A stretch of 64,000 nt of DNA from Acidobacteriota bacterium (lineage in GTDB: Bacteria; Acidobacteriota; Vicinamibacteria; Vicinamibacterales; JAKQTR01): positions 62,001 through 126,000 of the forward strand of contig JAPKZO010000028.1 in NCBI GenBank assembly GCA_026393755.1, read 5' to 3'. Shown here one piece after another: positions 9,761 through 19,276 of this stretch; within the stretch, counting starts at the first letter, position 1; the number at the start of each line of letters is the position of its first letter. The notes under the pieces were generated by a model that saw only the letters and a program-made list of their open reading frames with translations, did no database searches and had not been told where the DNA came from. Made by a program: the position numbers and the translations under genes.

Positions 9761-10321
9761 ATGGGAGACATGAAAGCCACCGAAATCCTGATGCACGAAC
9801 ACGAGCTCATCATGCGCGGCGTGACGGTGCTCGACCGCATGGCTGATAAGGCTGAATCCGGTCAGCCCGTTCCGGTCGCGGATGCGAACGCGATCATCGA
9901 GTTCATCAGGAAGTTCGCCGACGGATGCCATCACGCCAAGGAAGAAGGCGTGCTGTTTCCCGCGATGGAAGCAGCCGGGATGCCCCGCGACGGCGGCCCA
10001 ATCGCCGTGATGCTCGCGGAGCATGATCAAGGCCGCGCGGCAGTCAAGGCCATGTCAGCCGCGGCATCTGCCTTCGGCGCTTCTGCCGAGCCCCTGGCAC
10101 AGTTCGCCCGCGCGGCGCGAGCCTATGCCAACCTGCTCACCAATCACATCCACAAAGAGAACAACATCCTGTTCCGGATGGCCGACCAGGTGATCGGGGC
10201 CCACAAGGACGCGGAAATCCTGCAGGCGTACGACGAGCACGAAGCCAGAGTCACGGGCCCTGGCGAGCACGAACGCTTCCACAAGGTGATTGACGAACTC
10301 GAGGCGGCATACCCGGGATAG
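9761..10321 (+). CDS. hemerythrin HHE-domain protein
   Basis: The 186-residue helical protein carries the hemerythrin-like cation-binding pattern. HEHELI near the N-terminus, DGCHHAKEEGVLFPAME, MLAEHDQGR and NHIHKENNILFRMAD supply the His/Glu ligands of a di-iron site. A C-terminal GEHERFHKVIDELE repeats the HExxxH theme. Proteins of this type bind O2 or sense or repair oxidative and nitrosative damage to iron centres; the substrate here is unknown. Translation may begin at ATG 9761 or ATG 9770 (MKATEIL), which looks like the natural start of the first helix. It is a single gene, 51 bp after queF. Confidence 0.88.
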   Translation: MGDMKATEILMHEHELIMRGVTVLDRMADKAESGQPVPVADANAIIEFIRKFADGCHHAKEEGVLFPAMEAAGMPRDGGPIAVMLAEHDQGRAAVKAMSAAASAFGASAEPLAQFARAARAYANLLTNHIHKENNILFRMADQVIGAHKDAEILQAYDEHEARVTGPGEHERFHKVIDELEAAYPG

Positions 10322-10338
10322 ATCGGGTCGCGCCCTCC

Positions 10339-10995
10339 CTACTTCTCGATCGTCGCCTTCTTGATGTAGTCCATCTTCGGGAATTCCTTCGCCAGGTAGG
10401 AATTGCCCTCCGCCTGGATCCGGCCCTGATCGGGACCTTTGCCCCTCGGCGCGCCGTCGCCGTACTCGGAGTAGATCTTTTCGACAACGTCCATGCCGGA
10501 CGCGATCTTCCCAAAGGGTGCGAATCCCATCCCGTCAAGCCTGACATTGTCGCCGAAATTGATGAACACCTGCGTCGTCCGCGTATCTGGCGATCCGCCC
10601 ATCGCGTAGGTGATGTAGCCGCGCTTGTTGCTCTCTTTGACCGGATCGACGCCGATCTGCGCGCCCCGCCAGACCGCCGACACCGCCGGATCACCGCTGA
10701 TCCCGAACTGCACCATGAAATTAGAGACCACCCTGAAGAAGCGGCAGTCGTCGTAGAACCCGTTCTTGACGAGGTTGTAGAACCGGTCCGCGCCAAGCGG
10801 CGCCCAGTCGCGGTGCACCTCGACGACGAACGAGCCGGCGCTGGTCTCGAACTTCGCCTTGTAGACGGCCGGCGCCGTCTCTTTCAGGGCGGCGGGATTC
10901 TTGAGCCCACCCGACGCGGGCTGCGCGCACGCCACCGCGGCCACGGCCAACACCATCATCACTGACATGAACACGGCAAACGGTCGCATACTCAT
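10339..10995 (-). CDS. exported cyclophilin-type peptidyl-prolyl isomerase
   Basis: This 218-residue protein has a signal peptide (MSMRPFAVFMSVMMVLAVAAVACAQ). ATG 10995 is preferred because AAGGAG stands 6 nt before it. The cyclophilin domain shows CRFFRVVSNFMVQFGISGDP, GYITYAMGGSPDTRTTQVFINFGDN and FAPFGKIASGMDVVEKI, which form the active-site pocket. It catalyses cis/trans proline isomerisation during folding of exported proteins. The cut at CAQ could be signal peptidase I, or II with a short lipobox (AVAC). It lies 20 bp behind an S9 peptidase on the same strand and may be cotranscribed with it. Confidence 0.93.
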   Translation of the reverse strand: MSMRPFAVFMSVMMVLAVAAVACAQPASGGLKNPAALKETAPAVYKAKFETSAGSFVVEVHRDWAPLGADRFYNLVKNGFYDDCRFFRVVSNFMVQFGISGDPAVSAVWRGAQIGVDPVKESNKRGYITYAMGGSPDTRTTQVFINFGDNVRLDGMGFAPFGKIASGMDVVEKIYSEYGDGAPRGKGPDQGRIQAEGNSYLAKEFPKMDYIKKATIEK

Positions 10996-11015
10996 GATCG
11001 GCTCCTTCATCTGGT

Positions 11016-13058
11016 CTACTTGATCCAGCGTCCCAGCCAGTCCAGAACGGTGTGATACCACAAGGCGCTGTTCTGCGGCTTATTGATCCAGTGCCCTTCG
11101 TCAGGGAAGTACAGCAGCCGCGACGGCACGCCCTGGCGCTGCAGCGTCGTGAACAGCTGGAGACCCTCGCCGACCGGCACGCGGAAATCGAGCTCGCCGT
11201 GCGAAACGAGCGTCGGCGTCTTGAAGTTCTTCGCGTAGGTGTGCGGCGACCACTTCGCGTAGCTCTCCGGATTGGTCCATGGCATGCCGCCCAGATCCCA
11301 CTCCGGGAACCACAACTCCTCGGTGACGCCGTACATGCTCGTCAGGTTGAACACACCGGCGTGCGAAACGATCGCCTTGAAGCGATCGGTGTGGCCGAGA
11401 AACCAGTTCATCATGTAGCCGCCATAGGAGGCGCCTGCCGCAACCTTCCGCGTGGCATCCACATAGGGCAGCTTCTCGGCGGCATCGACGCCCTTCATCA
11501 GATCGTCGAACGGCTTGCCTCCCCAGTCGTTGCTGATGTCGTCGGTGAACTTCTGGCCGAAACCGGTCGATCCGCGCGGATTCGGCATGAAGACCACATA
11601 GCCGGCCGACGCAAACACCTGCGCATTCCACCGATAGGTCCACGAATCGCTCCACGCGCTTTGCGGGCCGCCATGCACGAGATAGAGCAACGGGTACTTC
11701 TGCCCTTCCTTGAACCCGTTCGGCTTGACGATCCAGGCCTGCACCTGCGCGCCGCCCGCACCGGCGAACGTGATGGCCTCTCCAGCTCTCAAGCTGAACT
11801 TTGCGAGGAACTCCCTGTTGAGCGTGGTAACCGCGGTGATGCCGGTGCCGTCGGCAGATGACTTGTAGATCTCGGCGGGCGCGGTCAGCGAGTTGCGCGT
11901 GAAGACCAGGGTCTTCCCGTCGGCCGACAACTGCACGTCGCCGTTCGATCCGTCCTTGAGAATCAGCCTGGGCGCGCCGCCGGCCAATTCAGCCCGATAC
12001 ACGCGCACGCCGCCATCTTCTTCTACCGTCAGATACACAGCCTTCGAATCGGGCGTCCACACCCACGCGTCAACGGCTCGATCGAAGTCTCCGGCCACGA
12101 TCTTCCGTTCGCCGGTCGCCCGATCGAGCAGCGTCACTGTCCATCTGTCGGCCTCGAAGCCCGCCCGCAGCTGCGACCTCCACGACAGGTACTTCCCGTC
12201 TGGCGAGTACTGCGGCCCGGAATCGGCGCCTTTGGCGGTCGTGATCTGCCTTGGTTTCGCGCCAGGCGTTCGAAAATCGAGCGCGAAGATGTCGCTGTTG
12301 GTGCTGATGGCTTCGACCGGATCGGTCTTGGTCGCGTACGCAATCTCCTTCGAGTCGGGCGAGAAGGCGTAGTCGTCTGGCCCGCCCAGCGAGAACGGCG
12401 GCACGTCCGATCGGCCCGGCGTCAGGTCGCGCGGCGGCGCCGACCCGTCGGCCGGCACGACGAACAGGTGGCTGTAGCGCCCGTCTTTCCAGCCGGTCCA
12501 ATGGCGAAACAGCAGATTGTCGATGACCCGCGCCTTCGTCTTGACCGCCTCCCGCTTCTTCAGCGCTGACTGATTGCACGCCGCCTCGCTTGCGACGTTG
12601 CCGTCACACTCCGAGAAGACATCCGACACAAACGCGATCCACTTGCCGTCCGGCGACCACGTCACGCCGGCTGCACCGGTCGCCAGCCTTATCGTGCGAA
12701 GTGGCGGCGCGCTGGCGGCGCCAAAGCGGTAGATGACGATGCTTGAATCGGCCGAATCGAACGCGAGTTGCTTGCCATCCGGCGACCAACGCGGCCGGCC
12801 GCCTTGGAGAGGAGGCCCTGGTGTCCGGATCGCCGGCACGAAGGAAATCTGGTTGCGCCGGCTGTTGCCATCCAGATCGACCTCGGTGAGGACGTAAGCG
12901 ATCCGCGCGGCGTCAGGCGAGAGCTGCGGGTCGGAAAGGCGCTTCAGCTTCAGCATCTCCTCGACCGTGAACGGCGGAGGGGCCTGCGCCCGCACCAGTG
13001 GCACGGACGCCATCACGATGGCAGCAAGAACGGGAAGAAACAACGCGCGGCGATGCAT
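11016..13058 (-). CDS. S9 family prolyl-oligopeptidase-type exported peptidase
   Basis: The 680-residue protein begins MHRRALFLPVLAAIVMASVPLVRAQ, a clear signal peptide. ATG 13058 has GGAGG at good spacing; the longer upstream reading is not supported. An N-terminal beta-propeller follows, with repeated SPDGK blades (WSPDGKWIAFVSD, YSPDGKYLSWRS). The C-terminal alpha/beta-hydrolase domain has the nucleophile in GASYGGYMM, the Asp in HGELDFRVP and the His in FPDEGHW. It probably trims peptides in the periplasm or outside the cell. The propeller contains an insertion rich in Cys (ECDGNVASEAACNQ). It is divergent from the SNF2 gene at 13261. Confidence 0.93.
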   Translation of the reverse strand: MHRRALFLPVLAAIVMASVPLVRAQAPPPFTVEEMLKLKRLSDPQLSPDAARIAYVLTEVDLDGNSRRNQISFVPAIRTPGPPLQGGRPRWSPDGKQLAFDSADSSIVIYRFGAASAPPLRTIRLATGAAGVTWSPDGKWIAFVSDVFSECDGNVASEAACNQSALKKREAVKTKARVIDNLLFRHWTGWKDGRYSHLFVVPADGSAPPRDLTPGRSDVPPFSLGGPDDYAFSPDSKEIAYATKTDPVEAISTNSDIFALDFRTPGAKPRQITTAKGADSGPQYSPDGKYLSWRSQLRAGFEADRWTVTLLDRATGERKIVAGDFDRAVDAWVWTPDSKAVYLTVEEDGGVRVYRAELAGGAPRLILKDGSNGDVQLSADGKTLVFTRNSLTAPAEIYKSSADGTGITAVTTLNREFLAKFSLRAGEAITFAGAGGAQVQAWIVKPNGFKEGQKYPLLYLVHGGPQSAWSDSWTYRWNAQVFASAGYVVFMPNPRGSTGFGQKFTDDISNDWGGKPFDDLMKGVDAAEKLPYVDATRKVAAGASYGGYMMNWFLGHTDRFKAIVSHAGVFNLTSMYGVTEELWFPEWDLGGMPWTNPESYAKWSPHTYAKNFKTPTLVSHGELDFRVPVGEGLQLFTTLQRQGVPSRLLYFPDEGHWINKPQNSALWYHTVLDWLGRWIK

Positions 13059-13087
13059 AAGTGCCTCCACGGAGGACCACCCGACCG

Positions 13088-13113
13088 CGTAGGGGCGCGA
13101 TTCGTCGCGCCCG
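13088..13113. repeat. copy of the GTAGGGGCGCGAT palindrome repeat
   Basis: The element reads GTAGGGGCGCGATTCGTCGC followed by GCCCG, one substitution away from the copy at 398-423. It lies in the divergent promoter region between the S9 peptidase and the SNF2 gene, about 30 bp upstream of the peptidase start. Confidence 0.85.
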
Positions 13114-13216
13114 TCTGGCCGGCCAACCCATAACGGTCGAGGATAGCACGGGGATTGCGTAGACAAATCACGCCACGCCGCGAATGCTCGTAAATCGGGC
13201 ACTTTGGACCATGGAC

Positions 13217-13266
13217 GTTGCAATTTCTGCAACGCGGACGCCACGCGATGATGGCAGAAAATGCAA
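13217..13266. promoter_or_regulatory. second pair of TTGCA palindromes
   Basis: GTTGCAATTTCTGCAAC (13217-13233) contains the exact reverse complement of the 15-mer at 3608. TGGCAGAAAATGCAA (13252-13266) matches the same 15-mer at 13 of 15 positions and overlaps the SNF2 start codon. The centres are 34 bp apart, the same spacing as the pair at 3607-3657. The sites cover the -44 to +6 region of the SNF2 gene, which looks more like an operator than a distant enhancer. The same regulator may control both loci. Confidence 0.6.
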
Positions 13267-15846
13267 AGTCACATTCCGGGCGAGCTTCTCGCCGTGCGAG
13301 GCGCCATCTGGCGGCTTCGCCGCCAGACCCTTCACGCCGACTGCACGGAACTGGAACTGGAGCCTGTCGATCCTGACAGTTGCGCCAGTGGGACGGCAGA
13401 CGACTTGCCATTCGAGTCCACCGAGCCAGATCGCACCCCGGCCGGGCGGCGTGACACCCTGGGGATCGCCGACCCGCCGACTCGGGTGCTGCTCGAACCG
13501 TTCGATCGGCCCGAAGCGCTCGCTCGAGAGCCAGCACCATTCGTCGTCACGCGGCGCGCGTGGATGATCGCTCTGCTCGCCGCGCTTTCGAGTGAGCGGA
13601 GGTGCGACCTGCTCTCGGCACCGGTCGCGGCCGCCATCGATATCTATCCCTACCAGCTCGAGCCCGCGCTCGCCATGACGATCCGTGGTGTGCCTCGCGT
13701 GCTCCTGGCGGATGCGGTTGGTCTCGGCAAGACGATCCAGGCGGCGCTGGTGATAGCGGAACTGCTGGCGCGCCACTCGTTGCAGCGCGCGCTCGTGCTG
13801 ACTCCGTCAGGGCTGCGCGACCAGTGGGCCGGGGAACTGCGCGATCGGTTTGGCCTCAACCCGATCGTCGCCGACGCGGCGTGGTTGCGCGCGGCCCGCG
13901 CGGATCTGCCGGCGTCGGTCAATCCATGGTCAGTCGACCGCCTGATCGTCGCGTCGATTGATTTTGTGAAGCGTCCAGATGTTCTTCCCGGCCTCGCGTG
14001 TCTCGCATGGACCATCATCGTCATAGACGAGGCGCATGCCGCATCAGACGACAGTCTGCGGCGCGCGGCCGCCGACGCCCTGGCACGCCGGGCTCGCCGG
14101 GTGCTGTTGCTGACGGCCACCCCCCACTCTGGCGACCAGGCGGCGTTTGATGCGCTCTGCCGGATTGGTGCGACTGCGGTCGACGAGCCCATCGTCCTGT
14201 TCCGGCGATCGAGAACGGATGTCGGCTTCAAGACCTCGCGGCGTGTGCATCTGCTGCCGGTGCGGCAGACGGAAGCCGAGCGCGAGCTGCACGGGCGCCT
14301 GCTGGCGTACGTGAGAAGGATCTGGCGGGAGCGCAGAGACAAGGATGGGGCCGACGCGAGGCTGGCCACGATGGTCCTGCTGAAGCGGGCCTTCTCGAGC
14401 ATGGCCTCGCTGGCCGAGTCGCTCGCATTCAGGATGGCCCATCTGGCCGACCCGATCTCGGCGCTCGTGGCGCAACTCGACTTGCCGCTCGACGAGGACG
14501 TGTCATCGGCCGACGACACGCCGGCAGTGTTGCTGGCCTCGCCCGGATTCGACGACGAGCGGGAAGAACGGAGCGTGCTCGCGTCGCTGGTCGAGCTGGC
14601 GCGCGCAGCCGCTGCGACCGACAGCAAGGCGCGCGTGCTTGGCCGCGTCCTGCGCCGCGTGTCGGAGCCGTGCATCGTGTTCACCGAGTTCCGCGACACG
14701 ATCACGGCAATCGAGCGCGTGCTGCCGGCGGGAGTGTCGCGCGCGATTCTGCACGGCGGGATGGATCGCCGCTCGCGGGCCGAGGCGGTTTCCCGGTTCG
14801 TCGGGGGTGGCGCGCGCGTACTGCTCGCCACCGACGCCGGCGGCGAAGGACTGAACCTGCAGGCCGCCTGCCGGCTCGTTATCAATCTCGAATTGCCATG
14901 GAGTCCGATCCGCCTCGAGCAACGCATCGGCCGGGTCGACCGGATTGGCCAGCGGCGCACCGTGCATGCCGTCAATCTGGTCGCGGCGGGCACGCACGAA
15001 GCCAGCCTTCTTGCCCGCCTGGTCCGTCGAATCGAGTGTATTCGCGACACGCTGGGGCCGGTCGAAGACGTGCTTGGGCCCGGCGGCGACATGACGATCG
15101 CCGGCGTCCTGGCTGACGACCCGGGCGCGGCTGTTCCCTGGTCGTCATCGCCACCTCTGACGCCGGAGGCGCTGTCGTCAACGATTGAGCGCGTCTCGCT
15201 TGACCAGGAAGTCCTGCACCAGTGCGCACGCCTGGCCAAGCGGCGCGCAATCCGGGTGTCGCTCGCACGCCAGACGCGTCCTGTGCCTCGTACCCGCGGC
15301 ATTGGGGCCTGGCGACGCCCTTCGCCAATGGTCGCGGCGATCCCGGCGCGCCGCCTGCGCGGCCGGTTTGCGCGGCCTGGCGCGGTCGCCGTGTACCACG
15401 CCACCACGGTTGACGCCGCTGGCGGCCGCGTGGACGACGCGCTATTGCCTCTGTTTACGCCGTTCATGCTGCCGCATCTGAGCCGCCGGAGCGAGGTGGT
15501 GGCAATGGCGCGGGAGTGGCTGTCGATGTTTCGACCGGCATCCGACGCGCTGGCGTTGCGCGCAGCGACTGAGCGTCTCGAGACGACGCGCAGGATGCAC
15601 GCACAGGAAGAAACGGCCGGTTTCTCGCGGTCGCGTGCGCAAGGACTGATCTCGATCGGCGAAGGACTGATGATCCAGGGCGGGCTGTTCGATCGCCGGA
15701 CGGAGCGCGAAGCCGAGCAGCGACAGCGCGAAGCAGAACAACAGGAGTGGCCGGCCACCTCTCCGGCGATGCTCGGCGCGGGACCGGGCGACGTCGCGCT
15801 GGCAGAACATCCGGTGCTCCAGCTTCTGCTGATGGTCACGCCGTGA
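13261..15846 (+). CDS. SNF2-family helicase, DISARM DrmD-like
   Basis: The protein has 861 residues. A short N-terminal domain (GELLAVRGAIWRLRR) resembles the RapA/SNF2-associated leading domain. Walker A is DAVGLGKT with K157. The DEAH box is D256-E-A-H259. The C-terminal helicase lobe includes LLATDAGGEGLNLQ and the arginine-finger motif RLEQRIGRVDRIGQRR near residues 553-568. A charged tail contains ERDEREAEQRQREAEQQEW-like coils. Such ATPases translocate on duplex DNA. The stop overlaps the start of an N6-adenine methylase gene, the arrangement of drmD and drmMI in class 1 DISARM phage defence. The core drmABC genes are not in the window, so the assignment is by resemblance only. It is preceded by the TTGCA site pair. 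Confidence 0.88.
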   Translation: MQSHIPGELLAVRGAIWRLRRQTLHADCTELELEPVDPDSCASGTADDLPFESTEPDRTPAGRRDTLGIADPPTRVLLEPFDRPEALAREPAPFVVTRRAWMIALLAALSSERRCDLLSAPVAAAIDIYPYQLEPALAMTIRGVPRVLLADAVGLGKTIQAALVIAELLARHSLQRALVLTPSGLRDQWAGELRDRFGLNPIVADAAWLRAARADLPASVNPWSVDRLIVASIDFVKRPDVLPGLACLAWTIIVIDEAHAASDDSLRRAAADALARRARRVLLLTATPHSGDQAAFDALCRIGATAVDEPIVLFRRSRTDVGFKTSRRVHLLPVRQTEAERELHGRLLAYVRRIWRERRDKDGADARLATMVLLKRAFSSMASLAESLAFRMAHLADPISALVAQLDLPLDEDVSSADDTPAVLLASPGFDDEREERSVLASLVELARAAAATDSKARVLGRVLRRVSEPCIVFTEFRDTITAIERVLPAGVSRAILHGGMDRRSRAEAVSRFVGGGARVLLATDAGGEGLNLQAACRLVINLELPWSPIRLEQRIGRVDRIGQRRTVHAVNLVAAGTHEASLLARLVRRIECIRDTLGPVEDVLGPGGDMTIAGVLADDPGAAVPWSSSPPLTPEALSSTIERVSLDQEVLHQCARLAKRRAIRVSLARQTRPVPRTRGIGAWRRPSPMVAAIPARRLRGRFARPGAVAVYHATTVDAAGGRVDDALLPLFTPFMLPHLSRRSEVVAMAREWLSMFRPASDALALRAATERLETTRRMHAQEETAGFSRSRAQGLISIGEGLMIQGGLFDRRTEREAEQRQREAEQQEWPATSPAMLGAGPGDVALAEHPVLQLLLMVTP

Positions 15847-18800
15847 CGCCCCGCGGCTGCGGCGGTCTTCCGGGCGTCACCGGCACGCTGGTGTCGGGCG
15901 CCTTCGCGGAACGCCGGCTCGGCGGAATGTTCGCCGGGCAACTCGGCGAGTCGACTCGCCAACGCGCGTGCCACGCCCTCGGATCGTGGTTCAGGCAACA
16001 CGGAAGCCGGCTGGGACCCGCGTCAAGCCTGCGCACGCTGGCCGATTCTGGAGCGGGGCCGCTGGTCGAGGCGCTGGGCTTCTGCCTGTGCGAATGCAGG
16101 AGCAGACAGCCCGCGCGGATGCTGCCGGCCGTGGCGCGCACAACCGGTGTCACGCTGCCGGTGGCGGTCTTCCCGTGGGGTGATCCCATGGATCGGAACT
16201 GGACCGATCTCGCAAGGCTGGCGATGCATGCGGGTACGGAATGGGTTGCCTGCTTCAACGGCCGCAGCTTGCGGCTCTGTGACGCCCGCCGCAGCTACGC
16301 CCGGGCCTTCGTCGACTTCGACCTCGAAGTGGTCGCAGGCGCTCCGGCGTCGTTCGCGCTGTTCTGGGGACTGTTGCGGCCGGAAGCTCTCGCCGAACTC
16401 ACTCGGCGCATCACGGTCGAATCGGCCCGCCACGGCGTGGCCGTCTGCGCGTCGCTGCGCGACGGCGTCCGCGACGCGCTGGCGCTCCTGCTGCAGGCGC
16501 TCTTCAACACCGGCCGGAGAGACCCGGGCCGTTGGATCAATGCCGTCGATCGGGACGCGGCCTTCGAGCAGGCGCTCACGATCATCTACCGCATGCTGTT
16601 TCTGCTCTTCGCTGAATCGCGCGGCCTGGTGCCCGTGTGGCATCCGGTGTATCGCGCCAGCTACACCATCGAGGCGCTGCGCGTTCAAGCCGAGCGCCCT
16701 GGACGCAGACGCGGCCTGTGGGAGGCGTTCCAGGCCCTTTCGCGCCTCGCGCACGCGGGCTGCCATGCGGGCACGCTGCGCGTCACGCCCTTCAATGGCC
16801 GCCTGTTTGCTCCGGTTCGAACTCCACTCGCCGAACGGCGCGAACTCGACGACAACCTGGTCGGAAACGCGCTCGTGGCACTGACAACGAGCCCGGGCAC
16901 GACGGGACGCGAACGAATCTCGTTCCGCGATCTGGGTGTCGAGCAACTGGGCGCCGTCTACGAAAGCGTGCTCGACTACGAACCGGTCGTTGCGCTGGCA
17001 CCACACAGTCCGCCGGCCGGCAAGCGCGACCGCACGTCGGCGATTGGCGTGACACTGGTCGCCCATCGCAGCCAGCGAAAGGCGAGCGGGACGTTCTACA
17101 CGCCGCAGAGCATGACGGACTATCTGGTCCGGCAGACACTTCAACGCCTGGTCAGCGGCGCCACCGCCGAAGGCATCCTCGCGTTACGCGTGCTCGATCC
17201 CGCCATGGGGAGCGGTGCGTTTCTTGTCTCCGCATGCCGGTACCTGGCGTCTGCGTACGAGCAGGCGGTTGTACGCGAGCGCGGTTGGCTTCCGGCGGAC
17301 ATCACAGAAGCCGATCGGGCCGGGTTCCGCAGGATCGTCGCCCGGCGCTGTCTCTACGGCGTCGATCTGAACCCGATGGCCGTGCAGGTCGCGCGGCTGT
17401 CGCTGTGGCTGGCCACGCTCGCCGCCGATCGGCCGCTGACCTTTCTCGACCATCACCTGGCGGTTGGAGACAGCCTGCTCGGCGCATCGCTCGACGACCT
17501 GGCGCGGCAGCCGCCCGGAACGGGCCGGCGCCTGGCGTGCTCATCAACGCTGCCGCTGGCCGACGGAAGCGACATCGGTTCGGCGCTCGAACGGGTCCTG
17601 CCGGTCAGAAACCGGCTCGAGCAAGTGGAGGACGATACCGCCGAGGCGGTGCACGACAAAGAGCAGCTGCTCGCGGGATTGTGGTCGGCATCAAGCCCGC
17701 TCGTCCCGCTCAAGCGGGCGGCCGATCTGTGGTGCGCGTGCTGGTTCTGGGACACGGCCACCCCGCCTGCGCCGGACGAACACGAATATGCCGACCTTCT
17801 GGCCGCGGTCGCGCACGGCTCGGCGGCGCTGCCGCCTCGGTGTGTCGAACCCCGGCTGTCCCAGGTTCGGCGCATCGCCGAGTCGAGGCGCTTCTTCCAT
17901 TGGACGCTGGAATTCCCCGAGGTCTTCTTCGACAGCGACGGCAGGCCACTTTGCGCCGGAGGGTTCGACGCCATCGTTGGAAACCCTCCGTGGGAAATGC
18001 TCAGGGGCGACGGCGCTCCCGACGACCAGCGCGAGAATCGGCGCGCCTTCGCCGCGCAGGTCACGCGATTTGCGCGCGCCGCCGGCGTCTACACATCATG
18101 CAATCACGGTCACGCAAACCAGTATCAGTTGTTCGTCGAGCGCAGTCTGCGCCTGGTTCGCCGGGGCGGACGCGTGGGCCTGGTCGTGCCCTGGGGGCTG
18201 GCATCGGACCATGGATGTGCCGACCTCCGGCGTGTGCTGTTCGAACAGTGCAACACCGATCGACTGGTCGGCATGGAGAACGCCGCCGGGATCTTCCCGA
18301 TCCATCGAGGCGTGCGCTTTCTGCTGTTGTCCACCACCACCGGCACGCCCACGCGACGAACCCGCTGCCGATTCGGCGCGCGTGACCCATCCGAACTGGA
18401 AGCCCTGTCGTCTGGCGCGGCCGGGCACTCCGGTCGCGATTCCGCTGTGACGATCACACCGGAGTTCCTGAAGCGCGTTTCTGGAACAGGCCTGGCCATC
18501 CCCCATCTTCGGAGCAAACCGGACATGCGCCTGGTCACCCGGCTGGTCGATCGCTTCCCGCCGCTTGGGGATCATCGCGGATGGGGTGCGACCTTCGGGC
18601 GCGAACTGAATGCCACCGACGATCGCGGCATCTTTACCACCAGCCAGGGCACCATCCCGGTCATCGAAGGGAAGCACCTGGATCCGTTTGTCGTGCGCCT
18701 CTCAGCCTGCACGCGGTGGATTGGCAATCCGGAAGCGCTTGCGGCCCGGGCGGTCTGGCACGCCACGAGGCGGCCGCGACTCGCCTATCGTGACGTCGCT

Positions 18801-19235
18801 TCGTCCTCGAACCGCCTCACGTTGATCTCCGCGATTCTCCCCCGTCATACCGTGGCCGTCCACACGGTCGTCTGCCTGAAGACGCGTCTGCCGCTTCGGG
18901 ATCAGGTGTTTCTGTGCGGCATGCTCAACAGCCTCGTCGCCAACTACCTGGTTCGGCTGTGGGTGACGCTGCACCTGGGCACGCAGACGGTTGAGCGGCT
19001 GCCGATGCCTCGACCCGACGCGCGGTCGGACGAGGCGGCGCGTCTGGTCAGGCTGGCGCATGAACTGGGAAGGTCCGGTCGCGACTGGGACGGGGCTTAC
19101 GCCAGACTGCAGGCAGAGGCGGCGCATCTCTATGGTCTGTCGGAAGAGGAGTTGGGCCTCGTGCTGGACTCCTTCCCGTTGGTGGATGACTCCATCCGGC
19201 GCGCCGTAATGACGGCTTTCGCGGCGTCGCGTTGA
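15843..19235 (+). CDS. Eco57I/type IIG-like N6-adenine DNA methylase, DrmMI-like
   Basis: This 1130-residue protein starts at GTG 15843, overlapping the SNF2 stop (GTGA). The N-terminal third carries a type IIG-like segment (TEWVACFNGRSLRLCD) but no convincing PD-(D/E)XK nuclease motif. The methylase core has S-adenosylmethionine motif I as DPAMGSGAF at 452-460, RRCLYGVDLNPMAVQVARLS and catalytic motif IV as N714-PPW717. A target-recognition region follows (LFLCGMLNSLVANYLVRL, RLPMPRPD). It should methylate adenine in a specific site. Paired with a SNF2 motor it fits a DISARM-, BREX- or orphan-type modification system. No separate nuclease gene follows before bacterioferritin. Confidence 0.87.
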   Translation: MTPRGCGGLPGVTGTLVSGAFAERRLGGMFAGQLGESTRQRACHALGSWFRQHGSRLGPASSLRTLADSGAGPLVEALGFCLCECRSRQPARMLPAVARTTGVTLPVAVFPWGDPMDRNWTDLARLAMHAGTEWVACFNGRSLRLCDARRSYARAFVDFDLEVVAGAPASFALFWGLLRPEALAELTRRITVESARHGVAVCASLRDGVRDALALLLQALFNTGRRDPGRWINAVDRDAAFEQALTIIYRMLFLLFAESRGLVPVWHPVYRASYTIEALRVQAERPGRRRGLWEAFQALSRLAHAGCHAGTLRVTPFNGRLFAPVRTPLAERRELDDNLVGNALVALTTSPGTTGRERISFRDLGVEQLGAVYESVLDYEPVVALAPHSPPAGKRDRTSAIGVTLVAHRSQRKASGTFYTPQSMTDYLVRQTLQRLVSGATAEGILALRVLDPAMGSGAFLVSACRYLASAYEQAVVRERGWLPADITEADRAGFRRIVARRCLYGVDLNPMAVQVARLSLWLATLAADRPLTFLDHHLAVGDSLLGASLDDLARQPPGTGRRLACSSTLPLADGSDIGSALERVLPVRNRLEQVEDDTAEAVHDKEQLLAGLWSASSPLVPLKRAADLWCACWFWDTATPPAPDEHEYADLLAAVAHGSAALPPRCVEPRLSQVRRIAESRRFFHWTLEFPEVFFDSDGRPLCAGGFDAIVGNPPWEMLRGDGAPDDQRENRRAFAAQVTRFARAAGVYTSCNHGHANQYQLFVERSLRLVRRGGRVGLVVPWGLASDHGCADLRRVLFEQCNTDRLVGMENAAGIFPIHRGVRFLLLSTTTGTPTRRTRCRFGARDPSELEALSSGAAGHSGRDSAVTITPEFLKRVSGTGLAIPHLRSKPDMRLVTRLVDRFPPLGDHRGWGATFGRELNATDDRGIFTTSQGTIPVIEGKHLDPFVVRLSACTRWIGNPEALAARAVWHATRRPRLAYRDVASSSNRLTLISAILPRHTVAVHTVVCLKTRLPLRDQVFLCGMLNSLVANYLVRLWVTLHLGTQTVERLPMPRPDARSDEAARLVRLAHELGRSGRDWDGAYARLQAEAAHLYGLSEEELGLVLDSFPLVDDSIRRAVMTAFAASR

Positions 19236-19276
19236 TTCGGTCGGGCGGGCGAGCGGCGGTGGCGGACCTTGAGAAG

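Noticed and set aside
13143-13159. Sigma-54-like element ATAGCACGGGGATTGCG before the SNF2 gene
   Set aside because: The invariant GG at -24/-25 is AG, and the TTGCA sites lie downstream of it, so it does not form a proper activator-dependent promoter.
16637-18385. 582-codon open frame inside the methylase gene
   Set aside because: It is a different-frame shadow of the methylase, which itself has intact catalytic motifs throughout this stretch; the alternate product is Arg/Gly/Ala-rich without motifs.
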